From the NCBI GenBank assembly GCA_933228675.1, contig OW121741.1:23837724-23901723 (forward strand): a stretch of 64,000 nucleotides of DNA. Reading direction: 5' to 3'. This document shows positions 25,413 to 36,989 of this stretch, in pieces. The notes below the pieces were generated by a model. It saw only the letters and a program-made list of their open reading frames with translations, searched no databases and had not been told where the DNA came from. The position numbers and the translations under genes were made by a program. This DNA is from Stomorhina lunata. Lineage: Eukaryota; Arthropoda; Insecta; Diptera; Rhiniidae. The first letter of the stretch is position 1; each line of letters opens with the position of its first letter.

Positions 25413-27170
25413 TCAAAAATTTTTCTATAAAAATTTTTTTATCAAAATTTTTTCTATAAAAAATTTTTGTATCAAAAATTTTTCTATAAAAAATTTTTGT
25501 ATCAAAAATTTTTCTATAAAAAATTTTTGTATCAAAAATTTTTCCATAAAAAATTTTTCTATAAAATATTTTTGTATCAAAAATTTTTCTATAAAAAATT
25601 TTTGTATCAAAAATTTTTCTATAAAAAATTTTTGTATCAAAAATTTTTCCAAAAAAAATTTTTGTATCAAAAATTTTTGTATAAAAAATTTTTGTATCAA
25701 AAATTTTTCTATAAAAAATTTTTGTATCAAAAATTTTTCTATAAAAAATTTTTGTATCAAAAATTTTTCTATAAAAAATGTTTATATCAAAAATTTTGTA
25801 TCAAAAAAATTTTGTATCAAAATTTTTCTATAAAAACTTTTTGTATCAAAAATTTTTCTATGAAAAATTTTTGTATCAAAAATTTTTCTATAAAAAATTT
25901 TTGTATCAAAAATTTTTCTATAAAAAATTTTTGGATCAAAAATTTTTCTAAAAAAAATTTTTGTATCAAAAATGTTTCTATAAAAATTTTTTGTATCAAA
26001 AATTATTCTATAAAAAATTTTTGTTTCAAAAAATTTTTCTATAAAAACATTTTGTATCAAAAATTTTTCTATAAAAAATTTTTGTATCAAAAATTTTTCT
26101 ATAAAAAATTTTTGTATCAAAAATTTTTCTATAAAAAATTTTTGTATCAAAAATTTTTCTATAAAAAATTTTTGTATCAAAAATTTTTCTATAAAAAATT
26201 TTTATATCAAAAATTTTTCTATAAAAAATTTTTGTATCAAAAATTTTTCTATAAAAAATTTTTGTATCAAAAATTTTTCTATAAAAAATTTTTGTATCAA
26301 AAATTTTTCTATAAAAAATTTTTGTATCAAAAATTTTTCTATAAAAAATTTTGTATCAAAAATTTTTCTATAAAAAATGTTTGTATCAAAAATTTTTGTA
26401 TCAAAAAAATTTTGTATCAAAATTTTTCTATAAAAACTTTTTGTATCAACAATTTTTCTATGAAAAATTTTTGTATCAAAAATTTTTCTATAAAAAATTT
26501 TTGTATCAAAAATTTTTCTATAATAAATTTTTGTATCAAAAATTTTTCTATAAAAAATTTTTGTATCAAAAATTTTTCTATAAATAAATTTTGTATCAAA
26601 AATTTTTCTATAAAAAATTTTTGTATCAAAAATTTTTCTATAAAAAATTTTTGTATCAAAAATTTTTCTATAAAAAATTTTTGTATCAAAAATTTTTCTA
26701 TAAAAAATTTTTGTATCAAAAATTTTTCTATAAACAATTTTTGTATCAAAAATTTTTCTAAAAAAAATTTTTGTATCAAAAATTTTTCTATAAAAACTTT
26801 TTGTATCAAAAATTTTTCTAGAAAAAATTTTTGTTTTAAAAATTTTTCTAGAAAAAATTTTTGTATCAAAAATTTTTCTATAAAAAATGTTTGTATCAAA
26901 AACTTTTCTAAAAAAATTTTTTGTATCAAAAATTTTTGTATAGAAAATTTTTTATCAACAATTTTACTATAGAAAATTTGGTTATCAAAAAAATATTTTT
27001 ATCGACAATTTTTTTATAGAAAAATATTTTTATCGAAATTTTTTTTATAGAAAAGAATTTTTATCAAAAAATTTTTCTATAAAAAAATTTTTATCGAAAA
27101 CTTTTCTATAGAAAAATTTTTCTATATATCAATATTTTTATCGAAAATTTTTACAGAAAAATATTTTTAT
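25413..27170. repeat. 30-bp minisatellite, TTTTTCTATAAAAAA/GTATCAAAAA type (about 51 units plus decayed tail)
   Basis: Exact 30-bp period over most of 25.43-26.94 kb: TTTTTCTATAAAAAA then TTTTTGTATCAAAAA. Because 30 is a multiple of three and the unit lacks stops in several frames, very long open frames appear on both strands (501 codons at 25467-26972 plus; 170 at 26417-26929 minus). These translate only to 10-residue F/Y/K/I/N/L/Q/C repeats and are not genes. An irregular block (TCAAAAAAATTTTGTATC with an odd spacing) occurs at 25801 and again at exactly +600 bp (26401). The tail 26951-27170 changes to CTATAGAAAAATATTTTTATCG units. Confidence 0.96.
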
Positions 27171-29734
27171 TTATTTATTATATTTTTTGTTTTGGCTTTT
27201 ATCAATAAATTATCTGTTACATCTGCAATATATTGTTACGTTATTCCTTTGAAAACGTGGAAGGAATTATTTTTGCAAACAACCGAAAACAAAATTAAAA
27301 CACTTTATATTGTTTTACAAAATTATATTTTTGTTAACTTTAGAGTTAGTCACTTTTAACACATTCACAAATATTTTTAGTCTCTCTGTTCTCTTATACG
27401 CGTCTCAATTAAAACACTGGTATCAAGCTGACGTTTTATAGTAGAGAAGAAAGCTTCTAGCGCTTTCTGGAGATGTAAAAAAATAGCTGCTGTCGTCGAT
27501 TACACTAACAATGCGGCTTACGAATGTTCACGCATGTTCAAATACATTCTCACATAATCAAGAACACACTTACCCAAACGTTGTACAAATGGAAAGAGTG
27601 TAGAATCTACACTGTAGATAAACTATAAAAATCTTGTTCTGCTTAAAGACAGAAAAACAGAACAACACCAACAGAAACGTTCTAAAAAACTAGAAAATAA
27701 ATGGATGAATTATAAATAGTGAACTTTGCACAATGGGGTGGATAACTTAAAAATTCGTGAAAATATCTATAAATAAATATTCGCATATTTTGTTTGTCTG
27801 TATATTGCTTGATATTAATGTGCGCCAAAACTAGTGGGTAAAATATCCCAGATTTTGTAAGATATAAGTTAAATGTTAAAAATGACAAATGTTTTTGATA
27901 CTCATTTTCACGAATTTTATTAATGATCGTGATAATTACAACAATTACAAAAAGTCTTCGGCTTCTGGTGATATGTCGAGAGTCACACATGTTTTTTTCA
28001 ATGTGCGGTGAGGGGAATAATTAGTTTGTTGTTGGAAACTTTTACAAACTTCAGAATTGCGCAACAAAAATTGACATGCGTGACCCTCGACTATGGGCTG
28101 CCTACTTCTGATCATAAGTTAAGGATCGAGAGTAAGAAATGTGATCTTATCGGAGTATAATTTTGCTTAGCAGATAGTTGACCGAGAGCTGAAGTATTTA
28201 ACTCATCCGACTGAAGGCAACTTTCTTAAAATCAGCTGACAATTTAAAATCTAACCGCACCGCCATACGAATTGCCTATGACATCAACAATTTTACACAC
28301 TTTTACTCTTCGATAGGCCAGCACCATATAGTAGATTTATTAGACATTTTAGGGTGTACTGACCTTGATTGGGTGTAAAGAACGTTCAGCGTCATAACTA
28401 TGGTGGAAGTTTGAAAAATTACGGATTTATTGATTCGACCTCATAACCATAGCCTTTTGTCCCAACGTCCAACGAAGATGCCAAGCCGCTTTGAGGATTA
28501 ACCTATATTTAAAGAGGCAGATTTTAATGATACTGGAACTTAGGCTATCTCAGCTGGAAATTATATAATATATCACAGGCTCGGAAGATGTGATATTTAA
28601 TTGTTTAAATGGTAAATATTATAGATTCTGAATAATATGTGCCTTGGGCCATTAAATGCGGTAAGAAGAGCACCTTAAACAAACCCCTAGTTTATTAAAG
28701 GTACAAATTTCATTATTTCCTTATCATTTTCATTAATTTAAGCTAGCTACAACGTGGATGACCTATATTCCCACACCAGAAGGGCTTAAACTGAAAAAAC
28801 CCTTTATAGTCGAAGAGACAAACAATGAATCGGGTAGGGATGTGTATTAACATTATGATCAGCCTGACTACAGATATGAAGATTCGAACTCTTCCTCTAA
28901 AACTGGTTACTTTCCTATAACCGAGTCTTTAATAGCAAAATTTATAGACTCTCAAAAAGGGAAGTAATCTATTCTTAAATTCTTTTCGAATCATGTAGAG
29001 ATTTGATGTAGCCGATCAGAAAACTTAAACTTTCAACAAAAAGAGGGATTCAGTCATTAAAACTGATGTGGAGTTCATAATATATTTTTTTGTTAAAATT
29101 TAATACAAGTAAAATTTATCCAAAAATTTCGACCAAATTCTTTTTTTGAATTTTATTCTCCTATTTGTCTGTTTTACACTGGCGAGTAAATTTAAATTTG
29201 TAAAATTTTCGAAAAATTATTAATGGTTTTTGAAACCGACCTGAGAAAAATGTACCATTTTCCAACATGAAAAATCTAAGTAAATTTGATTATATATACC
29301 AAAACTAAACTATTCAATACTAGCGAGTCATTTAATGATAAATTTTGTCTTATTTTTAAATTTCTTTGTTTAAAACATAACATTTTTGGTGCATATCCTT
29401 AGGCGCGTTTTCAGAGACATGAATTTTCAGGGGAAAAATGGAATAACTCCAAAACTACTTCATGGATTTTTGTTTTTATTTGAAATAAAGCTGTGTTATT
29501 TTTCTTTAATATTCCATTATTTTTTCTTGAAAAATTGTTTATTTTTGGTTGAAATTTCTCAAAAATAGAACATTTTTCATCATACAAATGGGCTCTTAAA
29601 TTTTAGACTCGATGCGCGCCCATAGAACTTTGTCCGATTTGACTCGAATTTTCAGAACTAAACTTTAAGACCTAGTGTCATAATATTCCGTAGAATAACA
29701 TTTGAAATAAAAGAAAAACAAATTTTCCTGTCAC
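27171..29734. other. Intergenic, no gene recognised
   Basis: AT-rich with a few mixed-composition patches (27420-27620, 28080-28500). The 102-codon minus frame at 27682-27990 shows no motif. TGTTACGTTATTCC near 27234 resembles an LTR start, but no matching end or duplication was found. One dispersed repeat is listed separately. Confidence 0.5.
27897..28110 (+). repeat. Dispersed repeat, copy 2 (partner at 6.6 kb)
   Basis: ACTCATTTTCACGAATTTTA, ATTAATGATCGTG, TCGGCTTCTGGTG and then, after about 110 bp not in the partner, GGCTGCCTACTTCTGATCAT. Order and orientation match 6628-6735. Confidence 0.6.
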
Positions 29735-30294
29735 CCTACTGGACCCCCATGTAAACCATGTAATTAAAGTACAGGTCGCAATTCTAAAGATAATCTACTG
29801 AAATTTGGCACAGATTATTTTTTTTTTGATAGTGGGACCATGGCTATTGCAATTCGTCAAAATCGGTCTATTATTTATGGTACCTCCCATGAGTCCCACT
29901 TCCCGGAATTGATGTTTTGGCCACAAATATCAAAATTTTCGAAAATTGTTCAAAATTTCGTTGAAATCGGTCCACAATTGACCATAGCTCCCATACAAAC
30001 TCTTCTGTCAAAACGCACTAAATTGGACAAAAATCACAAAAACGCCCGTAAGTCTGAAGAAAATGAGAATTTTAAGTGCCAAATTTCAAGATAATCGGTC
30101 CATATTTGACCCTAGCTCTCATATAAGTCCAAATGATGGAAACAGCTTAAATATATAAGTTTTGAGAAAATGTTTGTATGATGGCAAAATTTAGCAAATA
30201 TTTGTCTTTTTACAGGAAAAAGAACACCTTTGATCTTAATGGTGAAGGGTATCGTATTGTCGGTCATGATCGACTATAGCACTTTCTTACTTCT
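29735..30294 (+). mobile_element. DINE-1-like element, type A, 5'-truncated
   Basis: Matches the 2.2-kb copy from GGACCCCCATGTAAACC to the 3' end GGTGAAGGGTATCG, stem-loop GTCG/CGAC and CACTTTCTTACTTC. The 5' end, core and GTCY tract are absent. The 84-codon frame inside is fortuitous. Confidence 0.8.
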
Positions 30295-31060
30295 TTTTTC
30301 TTAGTGACATTTTGGCCAACGTTGATCTATTTAAATCTTTATTAAGGTCTTTTAGATACTTTGTATCTGTAAATAAGAGTAACTTGTCGTAAGTGTTTAG
30401 AGAGTAGCCGAAGTAGCCTAGAATCTTTTCCTTTTTTGCACATGGGTAACGGGAGTATCTCTTTATTATACACCAAAGCAAAGAGCTTTGTAATAAAAAG
30501 CTTCTGAAAGGGAGCATGCAACTAGTGTCTCAACCTGTTCTGATTCACTTGGATGCTGAAGTTGGGTTTTGATATGATCTAAGATTCAATTCTAGACTAT
30601 GACTAGATATTATGAGTAGGAATTCTCGTTATTTTCTGCACTCGTGTAAGTGAGAAATCTCTCTACCATTCATAAAAGCAACGAATTTTGTAATAAAGAG
30701 CTTTTGAGAGAGACTAATAAAAGAGACTGGTGTCTCATCCCCTTGTTATGATGTCAGATCTGGGCGGCGATTTTAAATTTAATGATTTAATTCTAGACTA
30801 TAACTTGAGACTATGTTTAGAGATTACGACTACAGAGTCGAAGAGAAAAGGGAATGATTTATCACAGAATAAAGCAAATATCTTTGTAATGAAGAGCTTC
30901 TGAAGAAGAGCATCAGAAAGCGATAAGTGCTTCATTTGTTTTTTATTGTAAGTAATTTGATAATTGAGGCCCTATGATCCACTGGGAGTCAAGGATAACA
31001 GAAGAAGAAGAAGAATTTGATGATGGTTTTGAGTTTCAACTCTAGACAATTATAATTGTC
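30295..31060. repeat. About 200-bp tandem repeat, three diverged units
   Basis: A landmark AAAGCAAAGAGCTTTGTAAT (and variants), then AAAGAGCTTCTGA, occurs at 30473, 30676 and 30871 (spacing 203 and 195). The sequence between units shares TCTAGACTATGACT-like and GAGTAGG/TCGAAGAG motifs. Old and diverged. No coding potential seen. Confidence 0.7.
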
Positions 31061-31069
31061 TAGAGTTGA
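31036..31069. repeat. Perfect 34-bp palindrome
   Basis: TCAACTCTAGACAATTA is followed immediately by its exact reverse complement TAATTGTCTAGAGTTGA. It has no loop and lies at the end of the ~200-bp repeat block. Confidence 0.95.
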
Positions 31070-31684
31070 GTTGTCTTTCATCACGTAGCGGTATTTGTAC
31101 TATATATGGTTATATTTTTTCTTGTTGAAGTAAAAAAAAACATTAAAAATAACATTTTTTCGGGAAATTTTTAATTTTTATGGTTACCTAAGCGCTACCT
31201 TTACTGTATTAGGGATCATTCCTACGATGTTTATATGTTCTACAAAGTTGTTAAGTGAGGTCTTAGCTACAATTTTGTAGTATTTTGTTTTCTTAAATTT
31301 TGAACGGTTTGCTACGTAGGAACCTGAACATGTGAAAAAAGCCTAAAAAAAACGATTTTTTTTTAGTTTTTTGCGATTTTGATATTCAAGATGGCGTTTT
31401 TTGATTTTTTGTGTTCACTATTTTTATTCCTCATGACAATAGCTACAACCTTGTTTCAAAAAGTAAATCAAAATTTCTAACGGTTTGGAAGATATGAGCC
31501 TGAGAAGATGACCACTTTATTGCAAAAATGACCAAATTTTTAAGGCCCCGTCCACAAAAAAGGGGAGGACATTTGACAAAACTGAAAGACACGTGTCTTC
31601 TTTTTTTTGATCCTCTATCTCGTGGTGGTGTCCGTATGTGGTTATTTTTTTTCATGTTGCACCGTGTTATTAGAGTCTATAAGA
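31070..31684. other. Intergenic, no feature assigned
   Basis: T-rich DNA with several poly-T runs and no gene. Edges (GTTGAAGTAAAAAAAAACATT near 31125 and its loose inverse near 31650) hint at a TIR element, but the match is too weak to call. Confidence 0.4.
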
Positions 31685-31980
31685 AGATGATATGACTAAG
31701 GACTACGACTAGGAACTACGTTTACTGAATTTTTCTGGAGATTATAAGTAGAGACGATGACTATAGCCTACGACTAGAGGTTACGAATACAGATTATGTT
31801 CGGATTACTATTACTAAAAACTAGGACTAGAATTTAAGACTAGGACTAAAATTTAAGACTAATTACAACTAGAGACTAAAACTTCAGACTATGACTAGCG
31901 GCTTGAGTTTGAGGCTATATCTAATTAAAAAGTCTATTTACGACTATAGATTATGACTAGAGGCTTTAGTTAAAAATTTG
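31685..31980. repeat. Degenerate GACTA-type simple repeat
   Basis: Repeated short words GACTACGACTAG, GACTAGAGGTTACG, GACTAGGACTAAAATTTAA and ACTATGACTAG at 6-14 bp spacing. Similar words occur in the ~200-bp repeats just upstream. Confidence 0.7.
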
Positions 31981-33113
31981 TTGAAACCCTTCGTCACAGT
32001 ATGAACCGAAATTCAGATTATATTTTTTTTAAACCCTTTTTTCTTGTCGTCCCGAATATATATTTTTCTGAGAACTCATTAATTAATAATTCCCCAAAAA
32101 CTCCATTATTCCAGACATGTCTGAAAATCCTGTCACTAAACTCATAAACATTTTTCAGTTTGTGACAGTTAAACCCTTCCATTGATTATATTTTTATTAC
32201 TTAAATAAATATTTTGTAATAATTACAAATCAATAAATAATTATTTATTTTATAAATTATTACAACCAAACAAACCGCGATTACTGGCAAAAATACCACT
32301 TGTTTGTTGGCCCACAGTTGTAGGCACTCAATACCAAACGACAGAGACCGAGATAGCAACGCCAAAACGGAATCAGCCAAAAACTCACGTACTTCAGATG
32401 CATTTATTCAGTCACTCAGTCAAAGGCAGGCAGTCAGTAGGTGTGTGCCATGACAAAATTTTATTCGCAAAAAAGCCCACACAATTTTAATTTGTATGCA
32501 ATATTTTTGCATTAAATCCACTCAATTTACCGTCAAATTATAAATAAATTTGTTCAATAAATACAAATACACAACGAAACAATAACGATTAAGCGAAAAA
32601 AAAAAAAATATTTTGCAAATAATAATAAAATAAATTATTATTATGAATGAGTTTTTATGCCAAGTCAATATACAATTATCTGTACTTACACCTTTTTTGT
32701 TTTCAAAATTATTTTTGATACGACTACGACTGAATATTGAACACGAGTTACAAAAACAATTGCAGCTCAATAAAATCACATTTCTGCCTTATTAAATTCC
32801 CATAAAAATTAATTATAACAATAATAATAAATGTGAAGTAAAATAATGAAATGTATCGAAATGAATGAATTTGTAAATAGGTGGGATTTTGAATGTGGGA
32901 TTGGGTAGAAACGAATTTCGGGGTAACTATATCTCTTAAACCGATTTTTCACTGTAAGGCTGTGTCAGCTTGAATTTTTGAATAAATTTGTGTGTTGTTC
33001 AACCCTCAGTTATAGATATGTAAAGTGTTTAGGGGTTTATAAAACTATTCCGATTTCTTAATCTATTTTCAATAATAAGACTTTATATAGTTAAAAACTT
33101 AATTTCCGACTAT
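31981..33113. other. AT-rich intergenic sequence
   Basis: No gene. 32270-32430 is less AT-rich (ACAGAGACCGAGATAGCAAC and nearby) but carries no sustained frame. The 85-codon minus frame at 32522-32779 is low complexity. Confidence 0.5.
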
Positions 33114-33115
33114 TA

Positions 33116-34328
33116 AAGAGTGCTCTAAATAAAATTTGTAGTTGGATTTTCCTAAATAAAAATCAAACCTTTTAATATAAAAACTCTACAAAATACGCAA
33201 ATATAATGACATATTATACAAAATCATTTAGCATTAAAATGTTTACTTAGTACTCGGGTTTTGCAAAATTATCGACTTTTTTCGGAAACCCTCCCATTAA
33301 AGAATTTACAGTTGCTTCTGATACCTTCTTGGAGCATGTGTTCCACCTGCGCTTAAAATCGGACATGTTCTTGGAAATCTTTCCAGTGTTCTTCAATTCC
33401 TTTTTTACCAGAGCCCAATACCTTTCCACAGGCCGAAGTTCTGGACAGTTAGGTGGATTTGCCTCTCGTGGTACAAAAATGACATTATTCTTTGAGTACC
33501 ACTCAAGTGCCTTTTTTCCATAATGGCATGATGCCAAATCGGGCCAAAAAAATGAAGTCACTCTGTGCTCTCTTAAAAAGGGTAACAACCGTTTTTGTAG
33601 GCACTCCTTTATATAAATTTCTGTGTTTATTGTGCCAGATGCCACAAATACTTTACTTCTTTTGCCACAACTGTAAATAGCTTGCCACACGAGAAACTTC
33701 TTAGGGAATTTTGTTTGTTTTTTTGTGCGAAACTCTTGCCGAACATTGCCCCGTTTATCAGCAACATAAAAATCTTGACCAGGAAGTTGAGAAAAGTCTG
33801 CCAGTACGTATGTTTCATCATCCATCACACAACAGGTGTATTTTTTTATAAAATCAGACTTCAATTTTTTCGCTCGTTTTTTTTTTGCTTCTAAGTTCTT
33901 TATAGCATTGCGATCTGGAACCTTTTGGACTTTGTATGTCTTCAGTCCAGCATAAGCTTTGACTCTATGTGCAAAATTCGTAGAACATTTCACCGTACGA
34001 GCTGCTTTTCTTAAAGAAGTGTTAGGCGCTCTTCGAAAGAGTCGCTCGACTTCTTTTGCCTTACCAATATCTGTAGGACCTTTTTTCCTCCCTGATCCAG
34101 GTTTTCTTTTAATGCTCAGGATTTTTTTGAAAAGTTTTAATTATATTTTCACGAACTTTTTTTCGCAGTCCATTTTGATTGAAATAACTATTGAAAATTA
34201 ATAATTTCTAAAATAATAGTATCTGACATATCTATAGAAATTAACTTGATCAAAAAATAAATAATTTCTTGCACTATGGATAAATTTTGTCTAAAATAGT
34301 AAATGCATATTTTTTTTAGAACACTCTT
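33116..34328 (-). mobile_element. Tc1/mariner (DD37E type) transposon, about 1.21 kb, both ends present
   Basis: Terminal inverted repeats: left AAGAGTGCTCTAAATAAAAT, right (reverse complement) AAGAGTGTTCTAAAAAAAAT. They match at 18 of 20 positions and are flanked on each side by TA (33114-33115, 34329-34330), the expected target duplication. The single gene inside runs on the minus strand. Total length and layout fit a complete mariner-family element that has lost coding integrity near the transposase N-terminus. Confidence 0.9.
33247..34175 (-). pseudogene. Tc1/mariner transposase, DD37E, N-terminal frameshift
   Basis: The enzyme of this family cuts and rejoins transposon ends at TA sites using an RNase H-like fold with a metal-binding DDE triad. 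An open stretch ending at TAA (33247-33249) contains the whole catalytic domain. In its last 248 codons the triad is D59 (in CCVMDDETYV), D152 (in FFWPDLASCHYGKKALEW) and E190 (in NCPELRPVERYWALVKK), with 37 residues between the last two. Upstream in the same frame are RKPGSGRKKG, resembling the basic linker between DNA-binding helices, and LRKAARTV. The start of the helix-turn-helix region (GLRKKVRENIIKTFQKNP) is in another frame, so one frameshift near 34110-34150 separates it. Spacing suggests the DD37E branch known from mosquitoes. Shadow frames on the plus strand are not genes. Confidence 0.9.
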
Positions 34329-34330
34329 TA

Positions 34331-35593
34331 TGCACTTAAGAGTAAGGCTTTATATATAGTTCAAACTTCAATCGTGAGTCTTAGATATCTTGGATTTTAC
34401 AGTCCGTTCAAGTCTGCAATTTTAGTTCCTCATATCTACTTATACTTGATAGTATATCTTCGTGTAGTCAATGTTATTTCATAAAGTCGACAAGTCTATC
34501 TCATTTTAAATTGTTGGCCTACTAAATCGTGAAACTGGTCGGCCTCTAAATTTCGATGTGGACGAATAAGCATAAAAGATGCCGAATGTTCTAACGCACA
34601 GTTAAGATCTCTACATCCGAACCAATTGAAAAGATTCACGATATGGTTTAAGTCGATCGAAAATTAAACATAGGAGAGATTATGAATACATAGCTCAGTG
34701 GTTTCAATTGTGAATTATTACTTATGTATGAGAAAGCTTTATCTAAAATGGCTGTCGCATTTGCATCAACCACGAAAGCAACCGTTTGGCAATCTCGAAA
34801 ATATAATCGTTATTACCTCTTAAAGTGGGATAATCAATCGGCGAATATTAGACCCACTTATTGTATATTCTTCTATATTCAAAATTTTTGCTGTAGCTCA
34901 TTATTAGGTTAAAATTCTAATCTAAATGTGTTTATAAGTTTGTTTGTTTGAGATTGAATAAATCCTAAACGGCCTTACCGAGTTAAATAAACCGGTATAT
35001 GATGGAAATCGAGCATTTTCAAATCGTTCGATTTATAATATATTTTTGAGAAAATTTCGCCTATTTCCACTAAAAAACTTCAAACCAAATGAAAGATAAG
35101 ATATCAGTCAAATTTCCATTTATTTTAGGGAAATTACCGATAATTATCTTGAAAATATATCAGAAATCGAAGTAGTACAAATAATCATTGAATATCTGAA
35201 GAACTTTAAGAGTTAGAAACTTCAAACTTAATAAAAGTAAATTCATTGCCTATGACCGTAGCAGGGAATGACCCATTCCCCCTTACATATACAATACCTA
35301 TAACTGGGTAAACAGATTTTGATAAAACTTTAAATTTAAATAAATAAAGTTATACTTACAAGTCCCAATAGTCTATGTCACATTTTTAAACTTGGTTCGA
35401 AAGAGGTCTAAACAGAGGGTCGAATATGGCTGTATTTAATACTTATAATAAAATATGTGATAAACAAAAGCGGTTAAAAACTTTTCACTTAATACAAGTA
35501 TTTTTTTTTACCAATAGAAGAACTTTTAGCAAAAATGGAAATGATCGGAGCAGGGGAAGTTTTTCCCCCATATAACTATAATACTTATTTTCT
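34331..35593. other. Intergenic, no gene recognised
   Basis: AT-rich unique DNA. The 62-codon frame at 34724-34912 has no motif. Confidence 0.5.
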
Positions 35594-36890
35594 AGTATCT
35601 TTATATGATGGTGTAGTTTTTAAACTTTCTGTAACCGAAAATTTCCCTATTAGTATTAGCTTGAAGATCGGCGCAAGGGAACTATGTGCCCCATACAAAT
35701 GAAATACTTTTTCGGCTGTACTAGCAGGTATTCAGCTCAAAGAGAACGCCACTCTTTTTGTATGGCTCATGAGATCAAAGATCATAGATATATTCGACTA
35801 TCGGGAGAACAGCAAGGCCAATCAGCTTTAATAGCCGCGGAGACGGAGGATAAAACCAATTTACGACGTATAACCCAAAACGCCAGTCTACTTTAGTATC
35901 CTCCTTAGTATCTTCATATGATTGTGTAGTTTTTAAACTTTCTGTAACCGAAAATTTTCCTATAAGTTTTAGCTTAAAGATCGGCGCAAGCGAACTCTGT
36001 GCGCCATACAAATGAAATACTTTTTCGGGTGTACTAGCAGGTATTCAGCTCAAAGAGAATGCCACTCTTTTTGTATGGCTCATGAGATCAAAGATCATAG
36101 ATATATTCCACTATCGGGAGAACAGTAAGGCCAGTCAGCTTTAATAGCTCCGGAGACGGAGGATAAAACCAATTTACGAAGTATTACCCAAAACGCCAGT
36201 CTACTTTAAGGGCTCATGAGACTAAATATCCTAGAAATATTAGACTATCGGGATAACTGCAATGTCTGGCAGCTTTAACAGCATTTCACGACGAATTGCC
36301 TAAAGAGTACTCCAGTCTACTTTGAGGGCCCGTGAAACCGAGATAATAGAAATATTAGACTATCGGGAGAACAGCAAAGTCAAAAAGTTGACGAAGGATA
36401 AAACAAATTCACCACGTTTTATCCAAAACGAATTTCATTCCACTTTGAGGGTTCATGAAACCGAGATAATAGAAATATTCGACCATCGGGAGAACGGCAA
36501 CTCGCTTCAGCTTCAATACCTGCGGAGACGAAGCATTAAACAAATTCACGACGTATTTATCAAAGAGAACGCCAGTCTATTTTGAGGAGTCATCAGGTGG
36601 AATATTATAAAAATATTCGGGAACGTTAAAGCCTGGCAGCTTCGACAGCTGCTGAGATGAAGGATGAAACAAATTCACAATTTATGCCTAAAGTTAATGT
36701 TAGTCTTCTTTGAGGGCTCATGAGACTGAAGATCATAAAAACATTCAATTTTCGGGAAAACGGCAACTACTGGTAGCTTTAATGGCTACCAGAAAAACAA
36801 TAGCTCAATATCAGCAGAGACAAAGGACGCAACCAATTTACGAAGTATTCGGCAGAGTCAACGGCGCACAGTGGTATTTTTTAATATACC
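35594..36890 (+). repeat. 116-136 bp degenerate tandem repeat with a 313-bp duplication at its left end
   Basis: Units open with GGCTCATGAGAC (or GGTTCATGAAACC) at 35764, 36077, 36211, 36327, 36450, 36586 and 36715. They continue GATAATAGAAATATT, CGACTATCGGGAGAACAGC, a GCAGCTTTAA region and CAAATTCACGACGTAT. Positions 35594-35906 are repeated at 35907-36219 with an offset of exactly 313 bp. In one frame some units read as a peptide (ETEIIEILDYRENSK; IKQIHDVFIKENASL), which explains the short frames here, but stops and shifts interrupt it. It may be a satellite or a decayed repetitive coding sequence. Confidence 0.8.
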
Positions 36891-36989
36891 GGAGTCCAAC
36901 AAATAGAACGAGTAATCCTACAATGATGAAATTTTGCATACTTGTTCAGTTTTATATAGATAAGAAAAATTAAAAAAAAATTCAAATTC

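Noticed and set aside
25467..26972. 501-codon plus-strand frame
   Set aside because: It is wholly made of the 30-bp repeat. Comparable open frames exist in other phases and on the opposite strand, and no non-repeat protein sequence is present.
27234..27680. Possible solo LTR starting TGTTACG
   Set aside because: No matching LTR end, target duplication or second copy found in the window.
31125..31665. Possible TIR element with TTGAAGT/ACATGAAAAAAAAT-like ends
   Set aside because: The inverted match is short, mostly A/T runs and not clearly above chance.
33329..34201. Plus-strand frames over the mariner transposase
   Set aside because: Shadows of the minus-strand transposase.
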